This document shows, one piece after another, positions 1 through 10,964 of a DNA stretch of 64,000 nucleotides. The translations under genes and the position numbers were made by a program. Every line of letters begins with the position of its first letter. Within the stretch, counting starts at the first letter, position 1. The DNA is from Aselliscus stoliczkanus (taxonomy: Eukaryota; Chordata; Mammalia; Chiroptera; Hipposideridae). The notes under the pieces are model-generated. The model did not search any database. It was not told the DNA's origin and saw only the letters and a program-made list of their open reading frames with translations. Where the stretch lies: assembly GCA_033961575.1 (NCBI GenBank), contig CM066733.1:137876421-137940420 (forward strand), given 5' to 3'.

Positions 1-598
1 AAAGACAAATTCCAACATAAACTTATAGAGGAGTAAGAGAATTTAAAAATTTTCTATGATATTACCTGATTTTCTAATTATGATTGCAATAGTTTTATGC
101 CAGAAAATAGAAATGTATTTTTTTGCTTCAGATAAATCACTGAATGTCTATTTTTTAAATCAAAGATTTAAATAATTTTAAAAACCTATTAATTTATTAA
201 TTAAGGGTACTACAACATGTGAAAACTCTAATGGATAATCAGTAAATCAACTATAAATTTGTCATTGATTAAATTGGTTGCATGGTTTTCTTCTTTATTA
301 TTTGCAGTATCAAATTAGCCTATGTGTATTTTTTTTTTTAATTTTGTTAAGGCAAACTCTTAGAATGAAAATCACAAAAAACGAAAAAATCATATATACT
401 TCTTTGATGAATGTATACAAGATGAACATAGTCTTGTAAAAAACTCTCAGATCAAGAAATGCAATATTTTCAAAAACAAAGGCCTTCCTCATTTTCTAAC
501 TCATTTATTAATGTGCTGTGATCAAATTAACCACTTTTACAACTTCTGTCATAATTGATTTGGCTTTGCCTATTGCAGAAAATCATGTAAAGAGAGCA
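1..598. other. AT-rich unassigned sequence
   Basis: No gene, SINE or recognisable repeat is seen. The short reading frame on the minus strand near 310-492 is low-complexity and T-rich and shows no domain. Confidence 0.5.
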
Positions 599-599
599 T

Positions 600-815
600 G
601 TGCTCTATTTAGGTCATACTGACCACTTTCAGTCCAGATTGTGATATTCATCCATGTGGTTGTATGTACTGATAGTTCATCCATTTTTATTTCTCTGTAG
701 TGTTCTATTGCATAATGATATCATATTTTATTTAACCATTATACAGTTCACAGGCATTTGGTTTGTTTCTAATTTTAGGTTCTTATGAATAAAGTAACAA
801 CATTATCATTAATGT
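600..815 (-). mobile_element. Old LINE-1 fragment (antisense)
   Basis: The plus strand carries the reverse complement of phrases typical of the mammalian L1 ORF2 end and 3' region: a run on a test-site visit to a target ending in 'tattgcataatgatatca', then 'cagttcacaggcatttggt' and 'ttcttatgaataaagt'. Strongly diverged. Family not named. Boundaries are approximate. Confidence 0.6.
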
Positions 816-859
816 CGTTTGCTGTAAATAAAAATTTCACACTAATCAGAAAAAAAGAA

Positions 860-1255
860 GATAACTTTAAATGTGGAAAAAATCTTGAATAGTTATAAGG
901 TAAGATTTCTGAATGGTCAAAACATGAGTGAAAACATGTTTAAAATAATTAGTCATTAGGAAAACATAAAATTAAACCACAATGAAATGCCATGATACAT
1001 TCTACGGAATGACAGAAATTAGAAAGTAATGAGAAGTATGGGTAAAGATGATGAACAACCAGAATTTTCACATATTGCTGGTGATTGTATAATATTGGTA
1101 TAACAACTGTTTATTAGTGTTTAATAAAACTCAATGAATGCACACACTACATCTCAGCAATTTTACTCAAAGTTAAGTTCCCAAAAGAAATATGCTCAAT
1201 AAAAAGCATGTATAAATATGTTTACAGCAATACTCGTGGTCACATTCATTTTATA
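860..1255 (+). mobile_element. Old LINE-1 ORF2 3' fragment
   Basis: Sense-strand remnants of the L1 ORF2 C-terminal region, such as 'aaattaaaccacaatgaaat' at 971-990, followed by the 'ttgctggtgattgtataata' counterpart of the LLHCWWDC stretch. It is full of indels and stops, so only a fossil. It abuts an antisense L1 fragment, so the two are separate insertions. Confidence 0.65.
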
Positions 1256-1440
1256 GGATATTTCAGCTGGTTATAAATAGTCTAGGTTGATACATTTTCT
1301 TTTGCTATGTCACATATGCCATTACCTTCTGTTTTCATATTTTATATTGAAAGGGCAATATTTATTCTTTACATCGTTTTCTTTGAGAATAATCCATCTC
1401 TTTTCCTCACCCGTTATTTAATTTGTTAGTTTGTTCTTTT

Positions 1441-1545
1441 GTTTTTATTTTGAGGGCAGTGTCACTGGCTCTCATATGTGGGACCTGAACTGGGGTCGCT
1501 GGCTTCCCAAGCCAATGCTTAACCACCGCGCCACTCAGCCGGCCC
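1441..1545 (-). mobile_element. SINE family A copy (tRNA-headed), minus strand
   Basis: Reverse complement of the family-A consensus: tRNA-like head (GGCCGGCTGAGTGGCGCGGT), anticodon-arm-like stem, a B-box-like block, then the CACATATGAGAGCCAGTGACACTG body and an A-rich tail (T-rich here at 1441-1450). Flanked by imperfect target duplications, TGTTAGTTTGTTCTTTT at 1424-1440 and TGTTAGTTTGGTTTT at 1546-1560. Confidence 0.9.
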
Positions 1546-1609
1546 TGTTAGTTTGGTTTTTAATAATATTATTATCTCTACCTACGTAGACTTTCATTCC
1601 TAGTCGATA

Positions 1610-1900
1610 TCTCTTCAAACCCTGCTTCATTCTTTCTCCCCTCTCCTTCTAGAACTTCAAATACATGTATAATAGAAACTTTCACTCGTCCCATATATCC
1701 CTTACTTTTTTTATTCAATAATACATGTTTTCCTCTGCTCTCATTTGGGATATGCATATATCCCTTACAATGTTTACTAAACTTTCCATTACTTTTTTCA
1801 TGTCCTGCACCTCAATTTGAATATTTTAACAATTCTACCTTTAGTTTACTAACCCTCTCTTCTGCTGGTTCTAATCTACTTTTGTGAACAGATTATTGAG
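1610..1900 (-). mobile_element. Probable L1-related fragment (antisense)
   Basis: Pyrimidine-rich text with 'ctttctcccctctccttcta' and 'accctctcttctgctggttc' resembles the segment at 42700-42960, which I take for an antisense L1 5'/ORF1-proximal region. Assignment rests on recall of repeat phrases and is weak. Confidence 0.35.
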
Positions 1901-1904
1901 GAAT

Positions 1905-2570
1905 TATTTACATAAAATGAATTCAGTCATTGTATGATTTGTAGCAAATTTACAGAACTGTGTAATCATTAAAACAATCCAATTTTAGAACATGTCAATC
2001 ACTCAAAAAAAAAAAAATCCTTCATACCTCTTTTCAGTTAAGCTGCACCTCTCCCAGTCATAGTAACAACTGCTTTGCTTTTTGTGTATGTCCATTTGCT
2101 GTTCTGGACATTTTTCATAATATTAATCATATAATGTGTAGTGTTTTGTGATTGTCTTGTTTCACTTGGCATAAAGTTTTAGAGTTTAATCAATGCTGTG
2201 CCATGTAACAATGATTCATTTCTTTTTATTGCTGAATAGTGTTCTATTGTGTATATATATAATTTCATTTATCTATTCACCAGTTAATAAATATTTGGAT
2301 TATTTACCTTTTTTTATTCTTATGAAAGTTGCTGTTATGAACATTGACATGCAAGTCTTTATTTGGATATATTTGGGTTTGTTTCATTTTTTAATGGGAA
2401 ACATCTAATAATAGAATTCTAGGGTTTTATGGTAAACTTGCATTTAACATTTTAAGAAACCATCAAACTTTTTCCAAAATAGCTTTGTTGTTTACATTTA
2501 CACCAGAAATGCACGAGATTTCCAGTTTTGAACATCCTTACTAATCCTTGTTATTGTCTGTCTTTTTTAT
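1905..2570 (-). mobile_element. Old LINE-1 3' region fragment (antisense)
   Basis: The plus strand reads as the complement of the L1 ORF2 end and 3'UTR: 'tgtttcacttggcataaagt' (2159-2178), 'tttttattgctgaatagtgt' (2224-2243), then 'gttgctgttatgaacattga' (2328-2347) and a block corresponding to the LPFDPAI / GIYP region near 2400-2460. Reading frames here are shadows of this element. Confidence 0.75.
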
Positions 2571-2572
2571 TG

Positions 2573-2640
2573 TAGCACATAGTAGGCAATCAGTAAATCT
2601 TGGATGGATAAATAAAAACACAGATGAATAAATTCTATGA
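2573..2640 (-). mobile_element. Short L2/MIR 3'-end-like fragment
   Basis: 'gcacatagtaggcaatcagt' at 2575-2594 followed by 'aaatcttggatggataaata' matches the widely shared L2/MIR-type ending. Too short to separate the two families. Confidence 0.5.
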
Positions 2641-3274
2641 GGAATGTCTAACCTTGATAAGAACATTTATAAGACAGATTACTTTTATGTATGACTCTAT
2701 TTGTAAAAGTCCCAAATATAATATGGCAAATTAGAAGTGCATAGAAATCACAACATATTATGATCAAGCAAGACATCCCAATAGTTCAAAAGAAAACCAA
2801 GAATTATGCTCCTTAGCTAATCTCAGTAGCACATGAATAACATTTTAAAATGTCGAATTTGATTAAAAGTTAATGGTAATCTAGAAAAAATCTCCATCTT
2901 AACCTAAAAATATTTGTTATACTTTTATAGGCAATGTCAATGAAAAAAAATACAAGGATTAACAAAGAAAAACAAACTGTAGTGTTATTTATGTTTCTTG
3001 ATCTTAAATAACTCTCCATCTTCTCTGAAACTTTTCACCCTAAACTTTGACAAACCTAAACTGCCACCTATGTAAAAGTTATTTATTTCTTCTTGTCTTA
3101 CATCTGACAAATTCTACACAGCTATAGTTTAGGCAACAAAAGTCATTAGATAATATTCATTAATTTGATCCACAATTTTGCTGTGACAATACTTTTCACA
3201 GCCACATCTTGAAATGTATATGTGAACATACTGTAATTGAGATTTGAACAAAACTTGGGAATGCTCATATATAA
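2641..3274. other. AT-rich unassigned sequence
   Basis: No gene or named repeat recognised. Parts may be decayed L1, but no diagnostic phrase survives. Confidence 0.45.
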
Positions 3275-3909
3275 ATATGTGAGAGACCCACAGACCACAC
3301 TCAGACTCAGTGATTCATTAGAAGGACTCGGGGGACACAGAAAAACTGTTATACTTCTGATTATGCTTTATTTACACTGCAACGGTACAGATCAAAATCA
3401 GCAAAGAAAAAAAAATGCATGGAGTGAGTTCCAGCAAGCTGCCAGTTGTCTCCTCCCAGTGAAGTCACACGGGGACACATTTAATTCTTCCAGCAACATC
3501 ATGTTACTTCATATGCAAAGTATTGCCAATCAAGGAAACTCATCTGTACCTTGGTATCCAGAGTTTTTAACTGGGGTGGGGGTGGGGGTGGGGGAGTCAA
3601 GCATATAGGCATGCAGCACCCTCTTGCCTGACCTCAGCTATTCTGACTCCAGGCTTCCTACCTCAGAGAAAAAACATGCATTCATAATAAATCACTTTGC
3701 TAGAATGAATTTATCTAGTCAAACCGCCACAGCAAGGCACAAGGCTGCAGGCACACAAAAACACTCTTATCAGGCAGAATACCTCAAGGAGATAGGGATT
3801 ATCTCCAAGAACCTGGCTGAGGGGCATTCCAGGAGACTGTCTTTCCTTGGGTATGCAGGATGTGCACAATCCTAGGCTGCTGACTTAATTCTTTCCTGCC
3901 CAATAAACT
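3275..3909 (-). mobile_element. Ancient ERV long terminal repeat (ERVL-like), antisense
   Basis: The block from the 'gagacccacagaccacactc' side to the 'cctgcccaataaact' side resembles old ERVL-type LTRs of placental mammals read in reverse, including 'agtcacacggggacacattt' (3464-3483), 'cttccagcaacatcatgtta' and 'ctcatctgtaccttggtatc'. An AATAAA complement (ctttattta, 3364-3372) sits where an antisense LTR poly(A) signal would be. No retroviral protein region is attached. The two plus-strand reading frames here (3237-3608 and 3624-3875) are chance frames. Family name and exact ends are uncertain. Confidence 0.55.
3573..3594 (+). other. Guanine-quadruplex motif
   Basis: Four G-runs of 4, 5, 5 and 5 bases separated by single T residues, inside the antisense LTR. 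Single-nucleotide loops are known to favour very stable parallel quadruplexes. Confidence 0.85.
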
Positions 3910-3924
3910 ACCTAAATGTTTGTG

Positions 3925-4055
3925 GGGTTTTTTTTGTTTGTTTGTTTGTTTGTTTTATTTGAGGGCAGTGTCACTGGCCCTCATATGTGGGACCCGAACC
4001 GGGGCCGCTGGCTTCCCAAACCAGCGCTTAACCACCACGGCACTCGGCTGGCCCA
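3925..4055 (-). mobile_element. SINE family A copy, minus strand
   Basis: Complement of the family-A consensus with a T-rich tail including (GTTT)n at 3937-3955. Flanked by the target duplication ACCTAAATGTTTGTG (3910-3924) and ACCTAAATGTTTTGTG (4056-4071), which sits directly at the end of the old LTR. Confidence 0.93.
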
Positions 4056-4071
4056 ACCTAAATGTTTTGTG

Positions 4072-4499
4072 ACCATAGAATGTTACTAATTTTGATGTCA
4101 CTATAAAAAGGATTGCAATCTTACTTCTCTTTAAATTATTCAACTTTCACTGGATTCACCAAATTTTGTGTAACATATCGCTGCATACTACCTTACTGAG
4201 TTAAAAACCAAAACAAGGATTTTAGCAATATCTGTATTAAGTGCGTGCTATTTTTGTTAGAGATTCTACTGATTCAAATAATCGAAAAATGCCAAATCGT
4301 AGAACAAAACTGCCTTTTTTTCTGAGCTTGTTCAAAATTTTATAGTATGAAAAAAGCAATAAAAATAATTACAGAAACTGTGGGAAAGTACTTATCCACT
4401 AGAAACCAAAAACAAACATCATGCACATCATTCTTGCATAGAAATATTCCAAATAGAGTTTATAAAAACAGTCTCTTTGTTTGTCATCCTTACTAGAAT
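4072..4499. other. Unassigned AT-rich sequence
   Basis: Nothing gene-like and no repeat that I can name. Confidence 0.45.
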
Positions 4500-5360
4500 G
4501 TTATTTTTTAAATAGATTTTAATAGAGAAGTTTTATTAGGTAGAAGGTACACAGAAAAATTAGGTAGAAGGTACACAGCTTTCCCATGCACCCCCTTCAC
4601 CCACACATGCCTAATTCCATCTCCCGTTAACATCCCCCATCAGAGTGGTGTATTTGTTACAATTGATGAACCTACATTGACACACCAGAATCACACAAAG
4701 TCCATTAATTGTTTACATTAGGGTCCACTATTGGTGTTGTATATAATATGGCTTGGGACAAATGTAGAATGACATGTAGACACCATGACAGTATCATATG
4801 GAGTAGTTTCACTGCCCTAAAAATCCTCTGTGTTCCACTTGCTCGTCACTCCTACTCCCCTAACTTCTGCCAATCACTGATCTTTGTTTTTTCTCCATAG
4901 TTTGTCTTTTCTAGAAAGTCATATAATTCAAATCATACAGTAAATAGCCTTTTCAGAGGGGCTTCCTCATATTACTAATATACTTTGAAGGTTCCTCTAT
5001 GTTTTTTAGTGGTTTGATAGCTCATTTCGTTTTTTGTGCTGAATAATATTCCATTGTCTGGATATACCACAGTTCATACATTCACCAATGAAAGACATCT
5101 TGCTTTTCAGTTTTGGCAACTCTGAATAAAGCTGCTTTAAGCATCCGAGTGCCAGTTTTTCTGTGAACATACATTTTCAACTCCTTTGAGTAAATACCAA
5201 GGGACATGATTGCTGGATCATATGGTAAGAGTATGTTTACTTTATCATATTCTTTATCAGACATGTCCTTTATCAGATATGTCCTTTGCAGATTGGGAGA
5301 TATGTCTCCCAATCTGTGGAAATTTCTTTGTTTGCCTTCACTATAAAGTTCTATGTTGTC
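4500..5360 (-). mobile_element. Old LINE-1 ORF2 end plus 3'UTR (antisense)
   Basis: Read on the minus strand, 5230-5085 encodes a recognisable L1 ORF2 C-terminal segment (LPYDPAIMSLGIYSKELK), with the 'aatattccattgtctggata' complement of the test-visit motif nearby (5045-5064). Positions 4600-4900 are 3'UTR. Around 5240 the order jumps to a more upstream ORF2 region, implying an internal deletion. 4535-4578 holds a 20-bp direct repeat (period 24), and 5289-5316 a perfect hairpin. A homologous copy in the same orientation lies at 62020-62830. Confidence 0.8.
5289..5316. other. Perfect 12-bp hairpin with 4-base loop
   Basis: CAGATTGGGAGA / TCTCCCAATCTG with loop TATG, preceded by a 16-bp near-tandem duplication (TTTATCAGACATGTCC, TTTATCAGATATGTCC). 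Confidence 0.9.
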
Positions 5361-6115
5361 TTGTAAGTATTTTCCAATATAGTAAAATAGAATAAAAAAT
5401 AAAACAAATATTGAAAAGGAATAAATGATCATTATAATTTGTAATTCACACAATAGTCTAAAGAATAGCACAACATACTAATTGAAAAATTATTAGGTAT
5501 TATATCTCAACTTATAAAATTCACTGATTTTCTTAGTCATCAGTACTAATAAATATGCAAAAAAAGGAAGTGGAGAAGAAGGTTGTTTACAAATGCAATA
5601 AAGGTCTATAAAAGAGCTAGTAATTGTTTTTGAAATGTCCAAGCCCAAAGGAAAGAATAATTCATAATGAAGAGCATATCAGAAAGCTGAATAATGGAAA
5701 TATCTGCCAAATTAATGCATTAAGTATTTAATATAATATCTATTTTATTTTCACATTAAAAAAAACCATTTCAAATATTTCAAACAAGGCATTTGAAGTA
5801 CATTTCTAACTCCAGATGAGTTATTATTTATCAGAAAAAGAAAATATACAAAGAATAACAATATTTTAAAAGACTAGTGAAATTCCTAATTTATTAAGTT
5901 ATCAAAGCTAATGAAAAATATGTCTTCAAAAGAAGAGAGCAGCCAAAGTGCTAAATTAAATAAAAGTACTCTTATTTATCGTGTATCAAAATATGTTAAT
6001 AGCAATGCTAAATAAAAACATATGATAGTGGTGTTAGAAGGTATATACAGAAAAATGTAATAGAATAAAGTAAACATATTAAACTCAGATATGTGTGTAT
6101 ATATATATGTATATA
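5361..6115. other. Unassigned AT-rich sequence
   Basis: No gene or repeat can be supported. The 3' end (6091-6115) is an AT/GT-alternating tract that borders the MITE that follows. Confidence 0.45.
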
Positions 6116-6348
6116 CAAGGGGTGCCAAAAAAAATGTATACAAATAGACACTTTGGTCAACGTTGCTCAAGCAGTAGTTTGCTGTGATCAGAAATGTCTG
6201 GACGCTGATGGTAACCACTTTGAGTACCTCTTGGAATTGCAGAAGTCAAACTTGACTTATATTCATCTTTTGTTACCAGTATATATTGAGTATTACAATG
6301 TTAATACAGTTTTCCTTTCTTAAAATTTGTATACATTTTTTTGGCACT
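6116..6348 (+). mobile_element. Tc1/mariner-type MITE, copy 1
   Basis: About 233 bp bounded by terminal inverted repeats: GGTGCCAAAAAAAATGTATA at the left, TATACATTTTTTTGGCAC at the right, in a TA-rich context consistent with TA target duplication. The interior carries no transposase. The element at 51990-52226 is the same family in opposite orientation. The last few bases of the right terminus are lost compared with that copy. Confidence 0.88.
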
Positions 6349-6519
6349 ATATATAGCAGAGAGAGAGAGAGATTTAGCACAGGATAAATGTGGTGCTTAA
6401 ATAACATGGAAATGATGGCCTATTCAAAAACTGGCCTTTGGAAAACTGTTATAAAACTGTCATGCATATCTTGAGGAATGAATTAAATCCTAATCATATC
6501 ACACACAAAGTATATTTCA

Positions 6520-7065
6520 GTTGGCTAAGACTCAAATTATAAAACACAAAATGTAAAGATACTAAAAGGTATCAAAGTAGAACATACAGGATAAAAATGT
6601 AGTAATCTGGAGTTAGAAGAATGTTCTAAAAATATGAAACCAAAAAATTTACAAAAGAAAAATTGTACTTAATAGTATTTTTTAAATCTATTTTAAAAAA
6701 ATATAATAAAAGGATTAAGAGAAACAATAAATAAGAAAAATAGAAAATTATTCTAAAATTGATAACAAAATTAAATATGAGACACCTTGGTAAAGGAGGT
6801 GAATAGATAATTTAAAAAAGCAAAACACAAATAGCTAAATTAATATGCATGAACACATTTGGTCTCACTAGTAATAAGGAAATGCAAATTAAAGCCATCA
6901 AAATAAGATAGCATCCTAACCTTTTACATTGGTAATAATTATAAAATATGGTACTATCCCATGTTAGCATGTATGTAGTGAAATTATTATTATTTATACA
7001 TTGACATTGAGAGAATAAATTAATACAACTATTTGGAGTGGAAGTTTGCAGTTTCCTTAACAATA
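6520..7065 (+). mobile_element. Old LINE-1 ORF2 fragment
   Basis: Diverged sense-strand ORF2 text: 'taataaggaaatgcaaatta' (6872-6891) is the signature before the CWWDC region, followed by 'gaaattattattatttatac' and 'tatttggagtggaagtttgc'. Many stops. The minus-strand reading frame at 6812-7078 is a shadow. Confidence 0.7.
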
Positions 7066-7183
7066 AAAAAACAAACAAACAAACAAAAAAACATAGCCAG
7101 TGCTAGTTCAAGATGACAAATAGTCATCATGCTTCCTTCCCTTGTTTGCTAAAAATATCATGACATCAAAAGAGGGAGATGCC

Positions 7184-7314
7184 GAGCCGGCCGAGTGGCA
7201 CGGTGGTTAGGCGCTGGCTTGGGAAGCCAGCAGCCCCGGTTCGGGTCCCACATATGAGGGTCAGTGACACTGCCCTCAAAAAAATAAAATAATAAAATAT
7301 CTTATTAAAAAAAA
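7184..7314 (+). mobile_element. SINE family A copy
   Basis: Starts GAGCCGGCCGAGTGGCACGG. Anticodon-arm-like stem GCTGGC/GCCAGC, B-box-like GGTTCGGGTCC, body ending GACACTGCCCTCAAAA, long A/T-rich tail. The target duplication AAGAGGGAGATGCC (ending 7183) is repeated as AAGAGGGCGATGCC (ending 7328). Confidence 0.93.
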
Positions 7315-7329
7315 AAAGAGGGCGATGCC

Positions 7330-10300
7330 TTAAAATGGAATAAATTCACTAAGGCACTGAAAATAATAAAAGATACTTCAGAAAATCAAATATTATTAAC
7401 TTCAGGTGGAAAAAAAGATTGGTAGAACAAAATTCATTGTTAGTTCAAAGCTTGAGGGGGATGAGAACTGAGCATATAAAGGAAAAGCTGAAGCTATGGT
7501 AGCATCCTCCTGGAATACCGGGGTGCTGGCAGTTAAGCAATCTGACTGGTGAACTGGCTGTAGAATTAGTGTGAGGTTCATCCTTCACTGGCCCCCAACA
7601 CACACAATTTCTACTCACACTCCTGGACTTTCACCGTTATCATTCACTCACCAGTTGAAGTCAGAGAAAGAATTTCTAAAGAAATGAAAGCAACTGTCCG
7701 GAGTGAGGAGGTGGAGGCTGGGGCTCCCAGAGCCAGGGTTGATGCCCCATCCAAGCTTGACATTTGGGATGGAAATCCCATCCTCTCTGATCTCTTGCAT
7801 TTTGCTCAAGTAAAATATAACCTCCCAAAAGTAAAATATAACCTCTATTATCAAGAGTGTTGTTTACTCTTTATGAGGTTGCTCTTTGTTTTTTCTTTTT
7901 TTTAGTTTGTATTAAACTTTTCGGGATGACATTGGTTAGTAAAATTATATAGGCTTCACGTGTACAATTCTATAAGACGTCACCTATATATTGCACTATG
8001 TGTTGACACCCAGAGTTAGTTCTGTTTTCTGATGGATTCTCCAGGCGCTGATTGTCTCTGCCTCTAAGGCTTTCTTGAACAGTCAGCTAGGGATTTACTC
8101 ACCCAGCAGGAGGACTGCTTATTCTGTGACATTCTCTGAATGGCTGAAGTAGAAAAGGCAGCATGTAATTTGCATTTCTGAACGGAACTTTGTGGAAGTT
8201 TTAGATGAGACAATTTATAAAAATAAAATGTTATAGCTCTTCTTACCACTCAAAATGAAACTTACTCTATTTTCTCCCCCACTCCCTGCTCCTGTTTCAA
8301 TCATATAACAGCTGACCTTTTTCTAACATAAAACTTGGCTAAACACTAGCCAGTTCTGTGTCACTATTTCCCTTATAACATTTTCAGGAAAAATGCCACA
8401 TAAATCCTTTTCTCTGATATTATGTAGGAGTCAGCTGATGATGACACCCCTGCACTTTAGCCAACATTCATATTGTACAACTATTATTATTTTAGAATTT
8501 ATTGTCTGTTCTCTCCACTCATAAGTTCAAGCAGAGATTTCTGTGGAAAAAAGAGAAATTGAGTATTTAGCTTTTTTTTAACCCTCATTAATATTGGCCA
8601 AAGTTATTTTTATACTTTATCCAAAAATATTTTTAGTTTATAGCAGTGGGAGAGCTGAGAAAAAATATGGTTTCCTTCATGACAAAGCCCATTGTTATAT
8701 AGCAACAAAACTGTACTATCGGGAATTATTAGAAAGCAAATGAGAATGTACACCCACATTTATATCTTGTCTATGAGATTATCATTTTCTGCTCTAACTG
8801 AGCTGTCATATAGAAAATATTTTCATTAAAACCGAGTGAATCATGTAGGCATTTCTCTCCTAATAGGATCTGCTACCTTAATTTATTTTATAATTTTCTT
8901 AATGAACTCATCTTTCTTAAGCAGGAATCTTAGACAAATAAATTGATTTAAAATCAAGATACACAAAAGATAACTGATTTGCTTCACAGGGTATTGCTTT
9001 GTGTTCCATCACAGATATCTCACTAACTCACAGAGGTTCAGACAGTTGTCAATGCCACATTTTTATTTAGTGTGGCCAGGGGCACAATGTAGTTATATAA
9101 AGTGTCGTGGCCTTCAAATTTAATTTAAAGAATGAAAGACTAAGAGGAATATTTTGTTGGGCATTTTAGCAATATTGTTTTTGGGTTAACTACGAGTGGT
9201 CCATGGACTTCAGACTTCACTAATTCTTGAAACAATGTAAGTGCAGCTGACATGGAGTAACTATTGTGTGTCCAATGTCCAAAAGAAGTTGATGCAAGTA
9301 TTTTGAATGCTAGAATATCATTTAGGGCAATATGTTCATTCATTTAGTTGGAAAACAAATAATAATCCCACATTCATCAATTTGTGCCATAGAAACAATC
9401 CATCTATTTGTAAGACATGAGCAAAGGGCTACAGCAGAAGTGTTAAAAGGGGTTTCTCACCTTTCCAGTGTCAAAAAAACAAAACAAAACACTCCCACTT
9501 CATGTTTTTACCATGCTTTATAATAAAAAATATTAGTGAAGAATGAAGCAATACTTTCAATATGTAAGGAGTCACATTTGTAGCAACATTCTTCATGTAA
9601 ATAAAAAAGGGAATAGAAAAGGTGGTCTGACATCACATTATTACCTTGAAGAGCTAGTTATATTCTCAAGGAATCTCAGTTTTATAATTCTAAAACTGAC
9701 AGCATCACTATAATAGTGATAATGCCCAAGATAGTTGCACATGGAGATAATTTCTAGATTATAATTTGTGAAATCTCTTTCCTGGGTTCCACTGTAATCT
9801 TCAAAAGTAGGCATGTCCATGTCTCTCCCTCTCCTGTCCCTAAACATCTTCTGTTCCAGACATCTCCATATCAATTAAGAATGGCTCCATCTGGTCACCT
9901 ATACTTTCCTCCTTTTCCTTACCCTGGAGATACAATTAGGCAACTTATCTTTTTGAGCCTGTTTCTGATATACATTGACTACATTCCTTTCCCCCATTCC
10001 TCTTTTTGGCTCTCTTATCTTTAATTCTAAAACAAACAAACAAAAACATCCTAAAATTCAAACTGTGTTTTTATAACATAACTCTTAAAGTAGAATGGTG
10101 GAACTAGAGTTAGAGAGTAGCAATGGGCTTTTCAGCGGTTCAACAAAGTGGAATAAAATATTAGCATGGGGAATCAAAAAGGCATAGAGAACACATGGAA
10201 GAACAGGATGTTGGGGAGCTTGATTTGGGGACTGCAAGGAGAAGAATAATTTATTAATAATATCTAGGCACAAGCTATGGCATCATCAGCAGGAGCCCAA

Positions 10301-10947
10301 AGCAGCGCTGTGCTGTCTGTGCAATATCAGATTTGCTTTATATTTTGCAAAGTGAAAGTAGTTTATTGAATAAAGATCTACCCATAGGCAGAGCAGAGGT
10401 TGCCCCTGAGGAGGAGACAGCCAGATTTGTTTTAAATAACTGTTGGGATTGCTAGGAAAATCCCCAGACCTTAAATCACAAAGGAAACTGCCAAAACTTC
10501 TGATAGGATGACTTATGTATCTTCCAAGTCATTCAAACTTCTTTTTCAGAACAGCCTTGTGATTTTTCTATATTCGGAACATTGAAAAGCATTTCATTTT
10601 GACATCCTTGTAAGTCATCTCCTGAACTTTATCCTAATGGCTTTTTAAGTTTGTTTTAGAAGATAAAGATCTTTATTTTAAAAGTCATTTTGAAATGAAA
10701 TACTGAAAGCTTGACATCTTAAAAGTGACTTGCTGTTATTGATTACAGAACCAGTTCTCCATCTAAATTTTGGAAGACAATTTAGAATTTTACAATACCT
10801 AAATAATTACTTTTCAGTAAATCTGCAAGCCTGTGTTTTTGTCCTTTGATCCTTTTATGAGATATTTTTATTTGCCCTTTCTTCTGAATTTTCTGTTGTC
10901 TCTCTTACACTATTCAATTCTCTCCTACCTAAAAGCCAAGGTTATTT
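7330..10947. other. Mostly unassigned sequence
   Basis: About 3.6 kb without a supportable gene. Within it, 7809-7844 has a 17-bp unit (AAGTAAAATATAACCTC) repeated in tandem with a small spacer. The stretch 7910-8030 looks like an interspersed repeat that I have seen in bat sequences but cannot name. The short frames here lack domains. Confidence 0.45.
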
Positions 10948-10964
10948 AAGAATCTATGCAGGAA
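10948..10964. repeat. L1 target site duplication, left
   Basis: AAGAATCTATGCAGGAA, matched by AAGAATCTATGTAGGAA at 12834-12850 with one mismatch. Confidence 0.92.

Noticed and set aside
3237..3875. Two neighbouring frames (123 and 83 codons) that could suggest a small gene
   Set aside because: Both fall in an antisense old LTR; there is no domain and a quadruplex repeat lies in the middle.
7184..7260. Possible functional tRNA gene
   Set aside because: The tRNA-like part is the SINE head; it lacks a paired acceptor stem and is followed by SINE body and A-tail with target duplications.
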